Of a DNA stretch of 64,000 nt, positions 36,244 to 49,600 are shown one piece after another. How positions within the stretch are numbered: position 1 is the first letter of the stretch; each line of letters starts with the position of its first letter. Under the pieces are notes generated by a model. That model made no database searches. It was not told the origin of the DNA and was given only the letters and a program-made list of their open reading frames with translations. The position numbers and the translations under genes are program-made. Source of the stretch: Piliocolobus tephrosceles (lineage: Eukaryota > Chordata > Mammalia > Primates > Cercopithecidae); contig NC_045441.1 of NCBI RefSeq assembly GCF_002776525.5, positions 64,124,952-64,188,951 on the forward strand, in the 5' to 3' direction.

Positions 36244-37340
36244 AGAAAAAAGTCTGCAAGCCCTTCTGTCTATGTCAGGCCTTGAGACTTGAAATCAGAA
36301 GAAGTGTGAGAAGACTGGCAAGTGTGGAAGCATAGTGAACACACTGATTAGGTTATGGTTTAATGTTACAACAACTATTTTTTAAGAAAAACAAGTTTTA
36401 GAAATCTGGTTTCAAGTGTACATGTGTGAAAGCAATATTGTATACTACTATAGTGAGCCATGATTTTCTTAAAAAAATAAATCCTTTTGGGGGTGTTCTG
36501 TTTTTTCCAACTTGGTCTTTCACAGTGGTTCGTTTACCAAATAGGATTAAACACACACAAAATGCTCAAGGAAGGGACAAGACAAAACCAAAACTACTTC
36601 AAATGATGAAGACCAAAGACCAAGTTATTTCACCACACCACAGGTTCTCAGTAGATGACTATAAGTAGACCTGAGCTTAATCAACAGAAGTATCAAGCCA
36701 TGTGCTTTAGCATAAAAGAATATTTAGAAAAACATCCCAAGAAAATCATGTCACTACCTGGAGTCAACTCTGGCCAGGACTCTAATGTACACATTTTCAT
36801 TTAGTAATTAAATTTTAGTCAGATTTTGCCCCACTTAATGCTCTCAGGGAAAGCCTCTCTCAGGGTAGCTTTCTCCTTCAGAAGTCTAATTTAGTAGAAA
36901 GGTCATCCAAAGAACATCTGTACCCCTGAACACACCCTAAAGAAATGCTGGGAATTGGCCTTGTAATCGATTTGCGTGTCAAGGTCCTAAAGTACCGGAG
37001 TGAAATACATTCAGCCAACATGTGACTAACTGGACGAAGAGCAAAGGGTGGTGACGTGTTGATGAGGCAGATGGAGATCAGAGGTCACTAGGGTTTAGGA
37101 AACGTGAAAGGCGGTGGCATCGGGGTAGGGGAGCATTCTGCCTAACAGAAATTAGAATTGTGTGTTAACTTCTTCACTATATACTTAATCTCACATTCAT
37201 TAATATATGGAATTCCTCTACTGCCCAGCCCCCACTGATTTCTTTGGCCCCTGGACTATGGGGCTCTGTATAACGCTTCGCAGTATCTGTCACTTGTCTT
37301 GATTAACTTTTTTTGGATAGATCCTTTTTTGAACAGATCT
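36244..37340 (+). other. AGR2: AGR2 3'UTR (right end approximate)
   Basis: From the stop codon the sequence follows the human AGR2 3'UTR closely, as I recall it, for about 1.1 kb. An AATAAA at 36476-36481 could give a short form of about 250 nt. ATTAAA occurs at 36546 and 36807. No canonical AATAAA is visible near the distal end, so that limit rests on remembered human transcript length. An 80-codon frame at 36426-36668 lies within this UTR and is not a gene. Confidence 0.6.
36476..36481 (+). promoter_or_regulatory. AGR2: Proximal poly(A) signal AATAAA of AGR2
   Basis: A canonical hexamer 233 nt after the stop codon, followed by a GT-rich stretch (about 36488-36500) suitable as a downstream element. 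It is a candidate for the shorter AGR2 transcript; use cannot be judged from sequence. Confidence 0.5.
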
Positions 37341-38132
37341 TTTGGCATTATTAATTTTTCCAGGGATATATTTTCAATCTTTTCTCTCTCTCATAGTGAC
37401 TACTATCATTAGTAGGTGCTGAGCATATACTGCTGATTTAATGACATACAAATCTTCAGCAAAAATATCACAGGTTTATCAGCTCCCTTCTCACAAGTAG
37501 ATAACTTACACGTACTGAAAAAGGTAACACATTCCATTTACAAAGCTCTCTGAGGGATAACAAGAGGAAAAAGAGGTTTCCCTTCCATAAACAAATATTT
37601 TAAATGACAACTTCTAAGTGATTCAAGTTTCTCCTATAGTATAGCAAAATATTTTTTTCATTGGGCTGACGTGAAGTAAGATTAATTTAAAATGTATTGA
37701 ATGGCAAAACATCTTAACACATACAAATACTTTTAAAATATAAATAAATATTTAGGAAATCAAATGTTACAGCTGTAAGGAAAATAAGTCCCCCTTTTAA
37801 AAGCACTGGAGAAACACAAAGCATGAGTCATTAATTGACTTTGTCCCATCAGTCTCCTCTACTACGGAGAATTTATTCTAAGGAAATCATTCAACAGAAA
37901 CAGTTCTGTCAAGAGGCCAATGGTAACATTATTTAAATACACCAAAGAAAAGCAACCTCCGGAAAACATAATGGCTACATGGTATATTAAGATGAAATGC
38001 ATTATGTTGTCATCTACAAAAATAATAAACATAACGGTGAAACAGAAAAGGCCTAAGTAAAAAAGAATTTAAGACCTTCTATGCTATAATTGCAACTACA
38101 GGAAATGTGTACACACACAGTTAAAAACAGAA
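37341..38132. other. Intergenic between AGR2 and TSPAN13, nothing recognised
   Basis: AT-rich; no repeat family or gene identified. Confidence 0.4.
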
Positions 38133-38426
38133 TTGAGGTCAGTCGTGGTGGCTCACACATGTAATCCCAGCACTTTGGGAGGCTGAGGCAGGCATATCAC
38201 TTGAGCCCAGAAGTGTGAAACCAGCCTGGCCAACATGGAGAAACCCCGACTCTACTTGAAATACAAAAAAATTAGCCGAGCACGGTGGCCAATGCCTGTA
38301 ATCCCAGCTACTTGGGAGGCTGAGGCATGAGAAACCAAGAGAGGCAGAAGTCGCAGTAAGCTGAGATCATACCACTGCAGTCCACCCTGGGTGACAAAGA
38401 GAGACTCTGTCTCCAAAAAAACAAAA
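38133..38426 (+). mobile_element. Alu (AluS/J-like)
   Basis: GGTCAGTCGTGGTGGCTCAC to GACTCTGTCTCCAAAAAAAC, diverged, with a small deletion in the right monomer. Confidence 0.9.
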
Positions 38427-38669
38427 CTTAAAACATAGAAGATACGAACATGGAAATGGTTGTTCTAAACTCATTGAAATATTAGCAATGCCTGTTCTTT
38501 CTACCAAATCCCTCTTATGTCATCTCACAATCTTTCATTTGCGTTTAAATAAATTTCAAGTGAAAGTATATCTTGACTATTTCTCTGACTACAGAGAAGT
38601 AGAAGAGTACTAGAAGACTGAAGAGTGCTATTTCAAACAGCCAAATAAAAATGTTAATAACATAGTGGG

Positions 38670-39355
38670 AATATAAAATGGTGCAGCCATTTTTGTTTTG
38701 TGGAAAACAATATGGTGGTCCCTCAAACAATTAAACATAGAACTACCATCCAACCCAGTAATTCCACTCTTGGGTATATGCTTATGAACTAAAAGCAGGG
38801 AACGGATATTTATACACCCACGCTCATAGCATTATTCACAATAGCTAAAAAGTGGAAGCAACTCAAGTGTCCACCAATGGATGAATGGATAAACAAAATG
38901 TGACATATACATACAATGAAATATTATCTAATCTTAAAGAAGAAAATTCATGGCTGGGCGCGGTGGTTCATGCCTGTAATCCCAGCATTTTGGGAGGCGG
39001 AGGTGGGAGAACTGATTGAGTCCAGGAGTTCAAGGCCAGCCTGTAACAACGTGTATGAACCTTAAGGACATTATGTTCAGTAAATAAGCCAGTTACAAAA
39101 GGACAGCTACTATACAATTTCACCTATATGGGGTACTCAGAATAGTTTTCATATAGAAAGTGGAGTGGAGGTCGCCAGGGGAAGAGGGGAATGAGGAGTT
39201 ATTGCTTAATGGTTACAGAAGATAAAAAGTTATGGAAATGCGTGGTGGCGATGGTTGCATAACAATATGAACATACTGCCACTGAACTACAAGCTTACAA
39301 ATGGTTAAAATGATAGCTTTTATGCTATATGTATTTATCACAATAACAAAAATTT
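38670..39355 (+). mobile_element. L1M 3' fragment split by a partial Alu
   Basis: 'cccagtaattccactcttgg', 'attcacaatagctaaaaag' and 'atttcacctatatggggta' give L1M order. The interval 38951-39042 is a 5' Alu monomer (GGCTGGGCGCGGTGGTTCAT onward) without the A tail or right arm. Confidence 0.82.
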
Positions 39356-41896
39356 CAGTTTTATCTGAGATCCAACAGCTTAGGGAGAAAAAAACAGGAA
39401 TTAAATGTTAAAAAAAAATGTAGCTAACATAAATCATCTGTAAAAGTCATTTACACAGACGGTCAACATGCCTAATTAAACCATTTTTGCTGATTTCAGA
39501 GCAACAATCTTCTTCAAATGATCTTCTGTGACTGTCTAACTCTGTTTTCTTCCTTTCTTTAATTCAGTAATCCTAAGTAGTCTACTGAGAACCCTCTAGC
39601 AATCACTGATAAGAATACCAGTCAGGAGAAAATCATTAAAAGCTCTAAGGCAAGAATAGAACTTCCTTCAGTTCAAGGACCTTGACTTCAAAGTCCAATT
39701 CAAGTCAGCTTAACCTATTAAAAGGCTACTATCTGTCAAGTTAGGACTCCATGACCTATGAAAAGCAAGACCCTAAAAGTAAGCAAAGTGGTTTCTCCCT
39801 CCAAGGGATGTCAAAGTCCATTCTTTGACATATATTTTAACTCACAGGCCTCAAATCCTCATTTGAGAATGAATTCCAAAAGCTGGTTTTCCTAAGGAGA
39901 GGGATGAGAAGTGGCCTGGCACATGGCAGAGGAGTTTGATTTTCCCCTTGCTCATATTTTCAGGAAATATTCCAATGACTACAATCGCTCAGTTATGACA
40001 TTTTTAAGAAAAACATCAATGTGACAAGCCCCGTTCCCTTGTCTCCCTCTCCTCTTCTTGTGGAGTGGAGGTATTGGGGAAAGGGTGGGTTGCTCCCTTA
40101 AACTTATTTAAAACACATTCACTAACACATATTATAATTTCATTTGGCATAGAAAGCCTGGTCTAAAAATTATCTGTTAGCCCCAAACGTACCAAATATA
40201 GAGCAAAACTTTATATCAATCCCCCCACTTATCCAGGTCCCCGGAAAAGCTGGGTTTTAACTTTATTGCCATCTCTAATAAAAAACAATTCACATGTGAA
40301 TGATCATGTGTGTACAATCACAATGACTGAAAGTGTTTTTCTCCTATGAAATACTATGGAAAAATTTAGTTTTAACTTTTTTAGTACCAGCTAAAAATTG
40401 AAACAGCTTCACGTATTTAGTGTATTTGCAAAATAATGAATAAACTTTAACAGAGTTAAACAAATATTTAGAAAAACTGTAGGAGGAGGTTTTGGCTCAA
40501 GGAAACTAAGAACTAAAAGCCACACTTCTGGTTTCCTTTCCTTCTCTGAAAGGTTCCATTCAGCAGCATGTAACTTAGGCTGAACATGCAAAACTGGTTT
40601 TCACACCAAACACATTGTTGCTTAGATAACAGACTATCTGAGATGAATTTAAGCTACAACGAGCTCAGATTTTAGAAATTATAGCTGAACTCTTTTTTCC
40701 TTTGCATCAGTATTATATTCTCTATATAAAATTTAACCCTTAACATCAAGGCTGACTCGGCAAAGGTTCCAAAAAATATTCCTCTAAATGGAATGTGCAA
40801 ATAGAGAATAAGAGATTTTTTTTTTTTTTTTTTTTTAAAGTAGTACAGTTCCTTTTTAAAGAAATGCTAGGTTTGGGAAAAAAGGACATCAAGGGTCTTG
40901 GTTTGCCTTACAGCCCTTTGTTGTAATTCAAGGACAGACCCTGATCTGAAACTCATCCTCCTCTGACACTACGTGTTTGTGGCAGCATTTTCTGTGCACG
41001 TGGGCAGTGGCCCTCTCTAATCCTGGGATCAGGATGACCTTTGCAGGATCATAGCAGGGCCATCTGGAATTCAGGACGGACTTATTCAGAGGTTATTTCC
41101 ACTAAATATGCACCCAGACACAAAGATCACAGGAAGCATCACAGAAGGTGTTAGGTAATCTATCACCTTCAGATCTGCCTGAGAAAACAGAAAGCCCAGA
41201 CTCATTTGATAGGGACAACCTTGGTGCTTGAAAATGTGTATTTCTTGAGTGGCTGTCAATACCCACTCTTATAATCCTATAGTTTAGTAGTCCTAAATAT
41301 TCATACTTCCCAGACCCTGACTTTCTTTTTCATTAACTTATTTTACTAAAATCTTAACATCTTAGATATCTTTACATTTTGTTTTATTTAATATTTAGAT
41401 ACACATGTTTTGCTTAGCCATAATGATTTAAAATCCTAATTTAATGAACTCAATTTCATGAAGTCTTGAGCATGATTAAATGCATTTTGTCAGCACCAGG
41501 CTACTTTCAAAAATGTGTTTAGACTTCTCACCCTGACAGCTGTTCTCTTTGCACCTTGCTTTTTAAGTAACACACTTGAGGCGGGTTGACATCAGTCAAT
41601 CTATATTTGAACAGAAGAGAGACCTTCCTTTGTTAGAATTTCCAGGATGCATCATTTAACTTCAGATGATGCATAAAGCATACTGGGTTGACCCAAATAA
41701 GGGCACTGCAATTAGAGCACAAACCAAGGTAAGGGCTGATTCTCTATGGAATAGCGCTTTCCACATATAATCATTTGTACCAAGGAAAGTATCACATTAG
41801 GAGATTCCAGAGCATTATAAGAATTTCAAAATGTAACAAAACAAACATGGAAAATGCCAAATGCCTCAAAAGAAAACAGAATTTTAAAATCTCCCA
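39356..41896. other. Intergenic, nothing recognised except a T homopolymer
   Basis: About 2.5 kb of mostly unique sequence with a run of about 21 T at 40816-40836. The 60-codon frame at 40409-40591 is unsupported. Confidence 0.45.
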
Positions 41897-42025
41897 CCTA
41901 GATGGCAGGTTGATAGGTGCAGCAAACTCCCATGGCACATGTATACCTGTGTAACAAACCTGTACATTCTGCATATGTATCCCAGAACTTAAAGTATAAC
42001 AACACAAAATAATAATAAAATCTCC
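41897..42025 (+). mobile_element. Short L1 3'-terminal fragment
   Basis: 'aactcccatggcacatgtat' and 'acctgtgtaacaaacctgta' followed by 'tatcccagaacttaaagtat' and (AAT)n are the last about 120 bases of an L1PA/PB element. Confidence 0.88.
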
Positions 42026-42616
42026 CTTCATGCGTCACTTATAATCTCATCTTATGGTATAAGTGGGGACACTGTCAGGGCTACCCCAGAGCTCATATGA
42101 CATCATGAAAACGGCACAATTCTGTTTCCTTGGAAGATTAGCTAGTGTTGCAAAGTCATAGAAGTGACAAACCTACAAAATGCTCTAAAATTCTATAGAT
42201 CAACCATTTACCCTCTCTCAGTCTAAAAACCCAGTAAGACAATAAAATACCACATGCTAACTAGAATGTAAAACAAGAAATTAGTAATTTTTAGTAATGG
42301 GAAAGAACTTACATATTTTTCCCAAATAAATATTAATGGTTTCTCTTTTTAGAAAAACTCTTTCTCACTATGGAGATAACATTAGCCACTGAAACATTTC
42401 AAGAAAGGATTTGAGGATGACTACCAATAGACATTAATGCTGGAAATGTATTTCCACAGCTTGATTATACACTAAAATAGCAGTACCCAGCTCTAAGTCC
42501 AATAGAGAGAACCTAAAGGACAAAGAAAAGAATTCCACCTCACTTAGTTCATCGATCAATTCTTCCATTACTTTCTTTTAATTTAAACATGCATACACAA
42601 AGAAAGGTTTCTGTCC

Positions 42617-43601
42617 TTTAATTTTTTAACAGAATATCCAGAGCCACACAATATGATTTCAATTTCAAATTATGGGAGATCACATTCAAATATGCTTAGG
42701 TTTGACAAGTTGCTGTTACAATGCCGAGAAATTTCATGAAAAAGGTATTTAACAATTTTTAAGATAATCAAGTATCTTTTTGCTACGTGGGCCAATGCAT
42801 TAATAGTATCTTGTTTAAAAATGCAGTCTTTTAGACTTCAAATTATTATAAAACAATATCAAGATTATATAGATATACTTCCTGATTACTCAAAACTCGT
42901 TCCATCCTGACGGAGGCTGAAGGTAAATGTTATACATTAGAACATTTCATGAAACCACTTCTCCTTTGCACTTACCTATAAAAGTCAAAAACTAAACCAC
43001 AATTTCCTAAGACATAACTATTTCTAGAATACATTGGTGTCATCATAAAAGACTACTACAAGTAAATTATCGTTTTTATACTAACACATTTTACCACCAC
43101 ACATCTTTCCTAAAAAGACAAAAAAAAAAAAAAAATGGGAATTTGGATTTCCCTTAACATAATAAAATCTCATACTTTCTGATTTTAATAAACTTCAACT
43201 CTTTTTCCAGCAGGAACTATCTACACAGCACAGTGTTCCATATAATTATACCAGTGAGATGAACATTTAGATTTACCACATGACCAACACAGTGGTGCCA
43301 TACAAAGGTTTTCTGCAGGTAAAAATGCTAAGAAAGGCCACAGTGGACAGCGCCCGACACTGAATACAGTAAATTCCAGGTGCCACTGAGCTTCAGAGAC
43401 CACAAGTTTCAAATATTTTTCAGCAACGGAAAAAGAAAACAACATTTAGAGAAACACAGAGTAAAAATATATAATTCCACTATCAATAATGTAATTTTCC
43501 AGATGGTGTTTCCTTCCTTAAACTGGCAAATCACGCTTAACAGAAAATTACAGAAAGTGAACAAGATCATAATACGAAAGAAAATCTTCCTTGCTTTCTC
43601 A
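42617..43601 (-). other. TSPAN13: TSPAN13 3'UTR (extent uncertain)
   Basis: This is the continuation of the last exon after TGA. No AATAAA occurs on the - strand within about 2 kb of the stop codon. ATTAAA variants are present at 42622-42617 and 42582-42577, and the next AATAAA is near 41388-41383. The left edge is set at the first ATTAAA, which gives a UTR of about 1 kb. That is in line with my memory of the human message, but is inference. Confidence 0.4.
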
Positions 43602-46600
43602 TCAAAGGAATGCACTAGGATTCGCACGGGGATCTTTCTGGTTCCTGTATCTATAGGTCAGCCAAACACCCAGGATCTGGAATGGGGAAAAAAAAAAAAA
43701 ATGAAGAAAAAGAAAGCAGCATTTATGTATATTTATTCAGTTTATCGATAAAATAACTCTGGAACATGTGAATTGCTTTGCATCTTTTGTTCAACAGGGA
43801 GGCATTTTTTTTTCTTTTTGAAATGAAGTAAACCACATGAGGCACTCTAAGAAAAAATTAAAATGAACACTGTGGTAAACTGAATGACTGGCCCCAAAGA
43901 TGTCCATGTCCTAGCCCCTATAACCTGCAAATATGGTACCTTACAGATTAACAGGGACTTCATGGGTGTGGTTAAGCGGCTCAAGACAAAGAGATTATTA
44001 CCCAGGTGGGCTCAATGACATAATCACAGAGGGCCTTATATGAGGGAGGCCGGAAGGACAGAGGCAGAAACATGGAGAGAAGGCACCGTGATAGCAGAAG
44101 TAAAGGGAAACAGAGAAGCTGCAACTCGGCTGGCTTTGAAGATGTAAAAGATGGGCTGGTGATCCGGGCCTCCAGAAGGTGCCTTTATTTTAAACTTTTG
44201 ATCTCCAGAACTGTAAGACAATACATTTGTGTTGTTTTAGGCAACTAAGTGCAAGGTAACTTGTTACAGCAGAAATATGGAAAACTAAAGTCTCAGTAGT
44301 CTAAATAGCTAAAATAGCATATATTTGGATAATTCAGGAAATCAACTAGATTCAGTAAAATGTAAGCAACAGCAAAAATCTTAAAATGAATAAATTTTCC
44401 AACACAGAAATTTAAAATGTTATAATTCCTACCTCAGAGGTAGGAAGCGATTCAACTGTTACTGTGCCATTTCCCACACCAAGTTCACTAAATTGTTAGC
44501 CAGTACAGTTTTTTAAATTAAGAAACGTTTGCTGTTTCTATTTCAAAGTTGGTTTACTTTAAATAAATGAAAATTCTAACTTTTTAGACTAAAAAAGATA
44601 CAAAATTTTAATAGAATAAAATGAATTTTAAACTGTATCTTCCACTTTACATGTGTGCCAACTTTTAACCTAAATTTTGTTTATGTGACTTTGTAGCCAC
44701 CATTAGCCCTTTTAAACTACTTCTAGAGAATTAGCTAACTCCCAGATTCTCTCCATTGACCACAATATGAATCCACAAATTACTGTAAGGTTCACAACTG
44801 GCAGTGTTTATAGCTACAACATGTATGGGCTGGTGGACTGAGGTCTGCAGGTTGAATCAAGGAAAGGTAAGCCTGATTTGAAGATGTGGAAAGTCATCTC
44901 TTTTGGAATCCATCTAACGGGGGAAAAGAAATTGATTTAACAAACATAATAAAGAGTTCTTTATGAAAGGTACCATTCTACAAACTACAAATTCATATAA
45001 TCCTCCCAACAGCTTTCATAAAATAGATACAATATTGTCATTTTATCAGTGAGGAAACTGAGGCAACAAGAGGTTAAACAGAATAATCACACAGGTCCTC
45101 AGTGGTTGAGCCCATGTTCAAACCTGGAGTCCATAAACTACCCCACTTTTGTGGTTTTATTCAGCAATCTGACATGTCACTGGCTGTTCTCAACCACACC
45201 AGATTTACAACACGGAAAGACTTACATATCTGTTGTTAAACAACTACTTCTTTGAGACCCCCCGCCCCCATGTCAACCTGCCCAACCATCATTTGCCAAA
45301 GCTCCCCACCTTGGAAATTTTTGGCACAGGGAGTTTCTGGTCAGAATTTTTGAGGATGTTAATATTTTGACTATCACCCCTGGATATACGCTGAGAGTGT
45401 AAATCACAGTCCTTAGGGGAAGCAAAGCAGTCAAACATACTAAATACTCATAATCTAGAGCCACATTTTACCAGAATTGTATTCCTTCAACTCGGCTGTA
45501 AGTGACAAAAGAGGAAAATCTCTCTCCTTCCTTGCCCCATTGTTCAGAGAGGGATGGTAGGGGGGGCCACATCCAAAATGCAAGAAGATCAAAACTGGAT
45601 AATTATTGAACTTCAAGCTTACAAAAGCGCTCATAATTAAGGGGGCACTTTTCAAAGGTAACTTTGATTAAACATCATCATCAACTATGTGGTCTCTAGA
45701 ACCTACGCCCAGTGTGCAGTAGGTCACCAAAATATATTGCTCATAACATGAAAACGTATATGTAGAAAAATAAAGTATATGTAGAACAGGCAATAAGTTG
45801 GTACTCATTTTATTAAATATAGAACAGGCAGAAGGAAATATGCCAAAATATAAATGATTATTTCTGAGTAGGTAATTTTAGTAGCTACATCTAATTTTTC
45901 GTCTTCATAATTTTTTGTATTTTCTCAAGTTACTACAAAGAACATATATTAATCATCATACCTTTTTTCAGATTTGAAATCAATGTTTCTCTCATGGTTT
46001 GGTTTGTTTAAAGGTATAATAAATAGTTCAAATCAAATCTTTCTATTTCACCTACGAGAAGTCATCAGCTAAGTAACTGCATCCCTTCAAATTCTGAGAA
46101 TCTTTGATTCTGTGAAATACTGAGCAAAATATAAACTTAAAAAGCGAGAGAGCCTACCATTATCACTAACCAAAAAATATCAGGTTGCAGAAGTTATAAA
46201 AATCTCTAGCCAGGTTTCCAAAGGAGATAGTATGTAAGATATAAAGCAGGATTACATGAAAGAACACTTTAGAAATCTAAGACTCATGAGTTCTATTTTT
46301 AAAGAACTCCTATTTTAAAAAATAGCATAACTGAAGGCAGTGTGATCTGATGACAAGAAAACTGGGCTGCTCAAAAGAACTAAATTCTCAAAATAAATTC
46401 CAGATATAAAAAAGAAGCCACGTGCCAAAATTCTGATAACTGCTGACTCTAGCTGGTGTGTGGAGAGACATTACTCACTCCAGTTTTTCTCTATCTGTGT
46501 TTTTTAGTTTTCATGACAAAAATCTATGGTTTTTAAACAAAAAAAAAGGGAAAGGCACAGAATTCTTTTCAAGCTGTATATCATTTTTCTAGAATTAATG

Positions 46601-49600
46601 TCACAACCAACTCACAAATCAGATAGCTCTTTTCTGAGAAAAAGTGAAATGAAAAAATAGTCAGACTAAAAATGGAAGTCAGAGGGAACTTTAAAAAAAT
46701 GAATACTGGGCCAGGCGCAAGGTTGAGGTCGGCAGATCATTTGAGGCCAGGGGTTCCAGACCAGCCTGGTAAATCCCTGTCTCTACTAAAAATACAAAAA
46801 TTAGCTGGGTGTAGTGGTGCATGCCTGTAACCCCAGCTACTCAGGAGGCTGAGGTGGGAGAATCACTTGAACCCAAGAGGTGGAGCTTCCAGTAAGCCGA
46901 GATCGTACCACTACACTCCAGCCTAAGCGACAGAGCAAGACTCTGTCTCAAAACAAATAAATAAAATAAATAAATAAAAATTAAAAATGAATACTAATCT
47001 TGGTCTTCTTTTTTCTTATGCTGTTAATGACAGCCAAATGTGCATATTTCATTCCTGATGAGGAAAAAAAGAAACTAAACTTGAATAAAATATATGATAA
47101 ATACACATATATATATAATGTACTATATATTAATTGCATATTATGCACAGTACATTATACACATATAGACATTATGCATAGGTTTTAGAAGGCTAGGAAC
47201 AGGGGAATGAAAAATGGTGTAAGAAGGTAATTTTTCAAAGCATATCTTTTTATGTAAGTATGTCTGTGTATTATAGATACTAACATACATATTAAAGAAT
47301 GTGAATCTCCTACCTTTTCCAAATTAAATTTAAAATTATAATTCATCATACAACTCTAGAAATAGAAGAGATCCTAGAGATAATTCAGTCTAATCTCACT
47401 CATTAGTTCATTAAATTTTACATAAGAGGAGACGGATCAAGCATTTCACCCGGTCCTAAAGTTGGCGCTATTAATAGACTTGTAAGATCTTCTAATTCTA
47501 AACCAAGGTTCCTCTTTTTACAGTGCTAGTTCTCAATGAAAATGCTCATTGATAACATTACAAGAATCAAGGCTCTTTGCCATACAAAACAGAAACCTCT
47601 GTGACAAAGGAGGAAAAATATTATTTGCACATACCTCTGTAAAACTGAAAAACAGGCCAATGCCACCAACAAATCTCAAAACCTCTCCAGCATATTCGCC
47701 TATGATTGGAGCACACGGCGAGCACGGGTGGCCACTTTTAAAACAGCTCTGCACCAATTAAAGTTAAAAACTTTTACTTCAAAATACATTCATAAAAAGC
47801 ACATAAAAACTGCATACACACAAAATTAGTGTCTAAGAGTATTATATCCACTTTGAGGCCTTTGTTTTTTAGTGTGCAGATCTCTAAGATGGCCCCCAAG
47901 ACTCCTGCACTCCCACCCCAACGGTGTACACACCCTGTACAATCACTGCTCTTGAGTATGGGTGGACCTTGTGAATATGATAGGACAGTCACTTCTGTGT
48001 TACGTTACATTAGATAAGACTCCATTATGCATTACATAAGACTCCATCTTAACAGAATGGAGAGATTCTCATGGTGACTTTGATGCTGCCACATTGTGAA
48101 AGAGTAACATAGTCCCTGAGAGCAGCTTCTAGTTGCAGAGAGAGACCTCCAGCCAACAGGCAGCAAAAAAAACAGGTGTGGTCCCAGAGACACAAGGACT
48201 GAATTCTTCCAATAACCACTGAGCGTGGGGAGAGGACCTCAAGCTTCAGATGAGGCTGCAGCCTCAGATGGGACACCTTGATTTCAGCCAGGTGAGCAGA
48301 GGACCCAGCCAAGCCTGACTCAGGGAAACTGTGAGATAATAAATGGGTATTTAAAGCCACTAAATGGATATTAAAGCCACTAAACTGTAAAGCCAGTGTG
48401 TTTCTATTGCTGTGTAATAATGTGTTATGCAGCAACAGAAACATAACACAGACCCCATACAAGGAGATAATCTCACAAAAGAAGCCTCACTGAGGAAATA
48501 TTCAGCTTAGGGCTCAGGGAGGTGATAACAGGAGCTTCCCCAAAATATGAACACATGAACTGACCTAATGTTATTTCTTTAATAACCTGTTCTATGAAGA
48601 GAAGAATGGGAAGAAATTAGGGACAATAAACCGTTAGCATCTGTGTCCAACAGGGCCTTGAAATTCTCAGCACTCTCTGGAGTGGGTATTTGAGAACAGG
48701 CAAATGATATAACAGAGGACATGGAAAAATAATGTAAATATATATATATCATAATTCTGAAATACAACTCAGCATCAGAAAGTCCATTTCTTCCATGTTA
48801 ATCATTATTTATCTGTATGTAATACATTTCCAAAAACATATAATATACAACGTACTTACAGCCAGACAGGTGTCATTTGGGTTAAAACTTCGGAACCCAC
48901 AGCAGTTTAGATTTCTCTGGATGTCATTTCGAGCGCTTGCCGTACTATTCCAACCAACTTCCAGAAGCTGACCCTAGCAAATGTATTTAATATATAAAAT
49001 GTGTCATCCCTGCAGAAAATGTATAAAGCTGGAGCCTGTAACTTTTGGTACTGTGTACCTAAAATAATTTTTATTTTAAAAATCAGTAAAATTTTTCAAA
49101 GGCTTATTCCTTAGTTTGCAGCAAAAATTAAGGCACTCTTTCTATCCCAAGGATGAAAAACTCCTAATTTTTACATGCATTTAAAAGAATTTACATGCAA
49201 TTTAAAAGAAGCACTTGGTTCAAAGGCATAATTCTCAGAGTGTTAACAAGGCAAAAGTTCTGTTGCTCCATGACAGAAACCTTAATTTGTCTACAAATTA
49301 GAGCTTGAAAACAGTCATTGCTAGAATGGAGCCGCAAACATTCTGGAGCAAATATTTCATTGCATAATGGTGGGAAGAGATTGGGGGAACATCTTATAGC
49401 CACAGCACTTTTTAACCCAGTGAGAGCAAAATCCAATTTAAAAGATACAGAAAATAGTAACACCTGATGGTGTCCGGCTCCAACCTGCTGCACTAATGCA
49501 AAGGCAACAAGAGAGTTTTGCTACCCAGAGTGAAGGCGGCATTCTGTGCAAGATGAAATTATTTTATATTCTAATCATTTCTCTCCTTTTTTTCATACTC

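Noticed and set aside
37050..37062. GTGACGTG in the AGR2 3'UTR as an ER-stress (ATF6/XBP1) element
   Set aside because: A single core motif in a 3'UTR is expected by chance; no supporting context.
48690..48767. A frame ([11 protein letters not shown]...SFAC) resembling TSPAN13 exon 3, as if the exon 2 duplication included exon 3
   Set aside because: The match is weak and AT-driven, and the real exon 4 lies between it and the exon 2 copy, which a simple tandem duplication would not produce.
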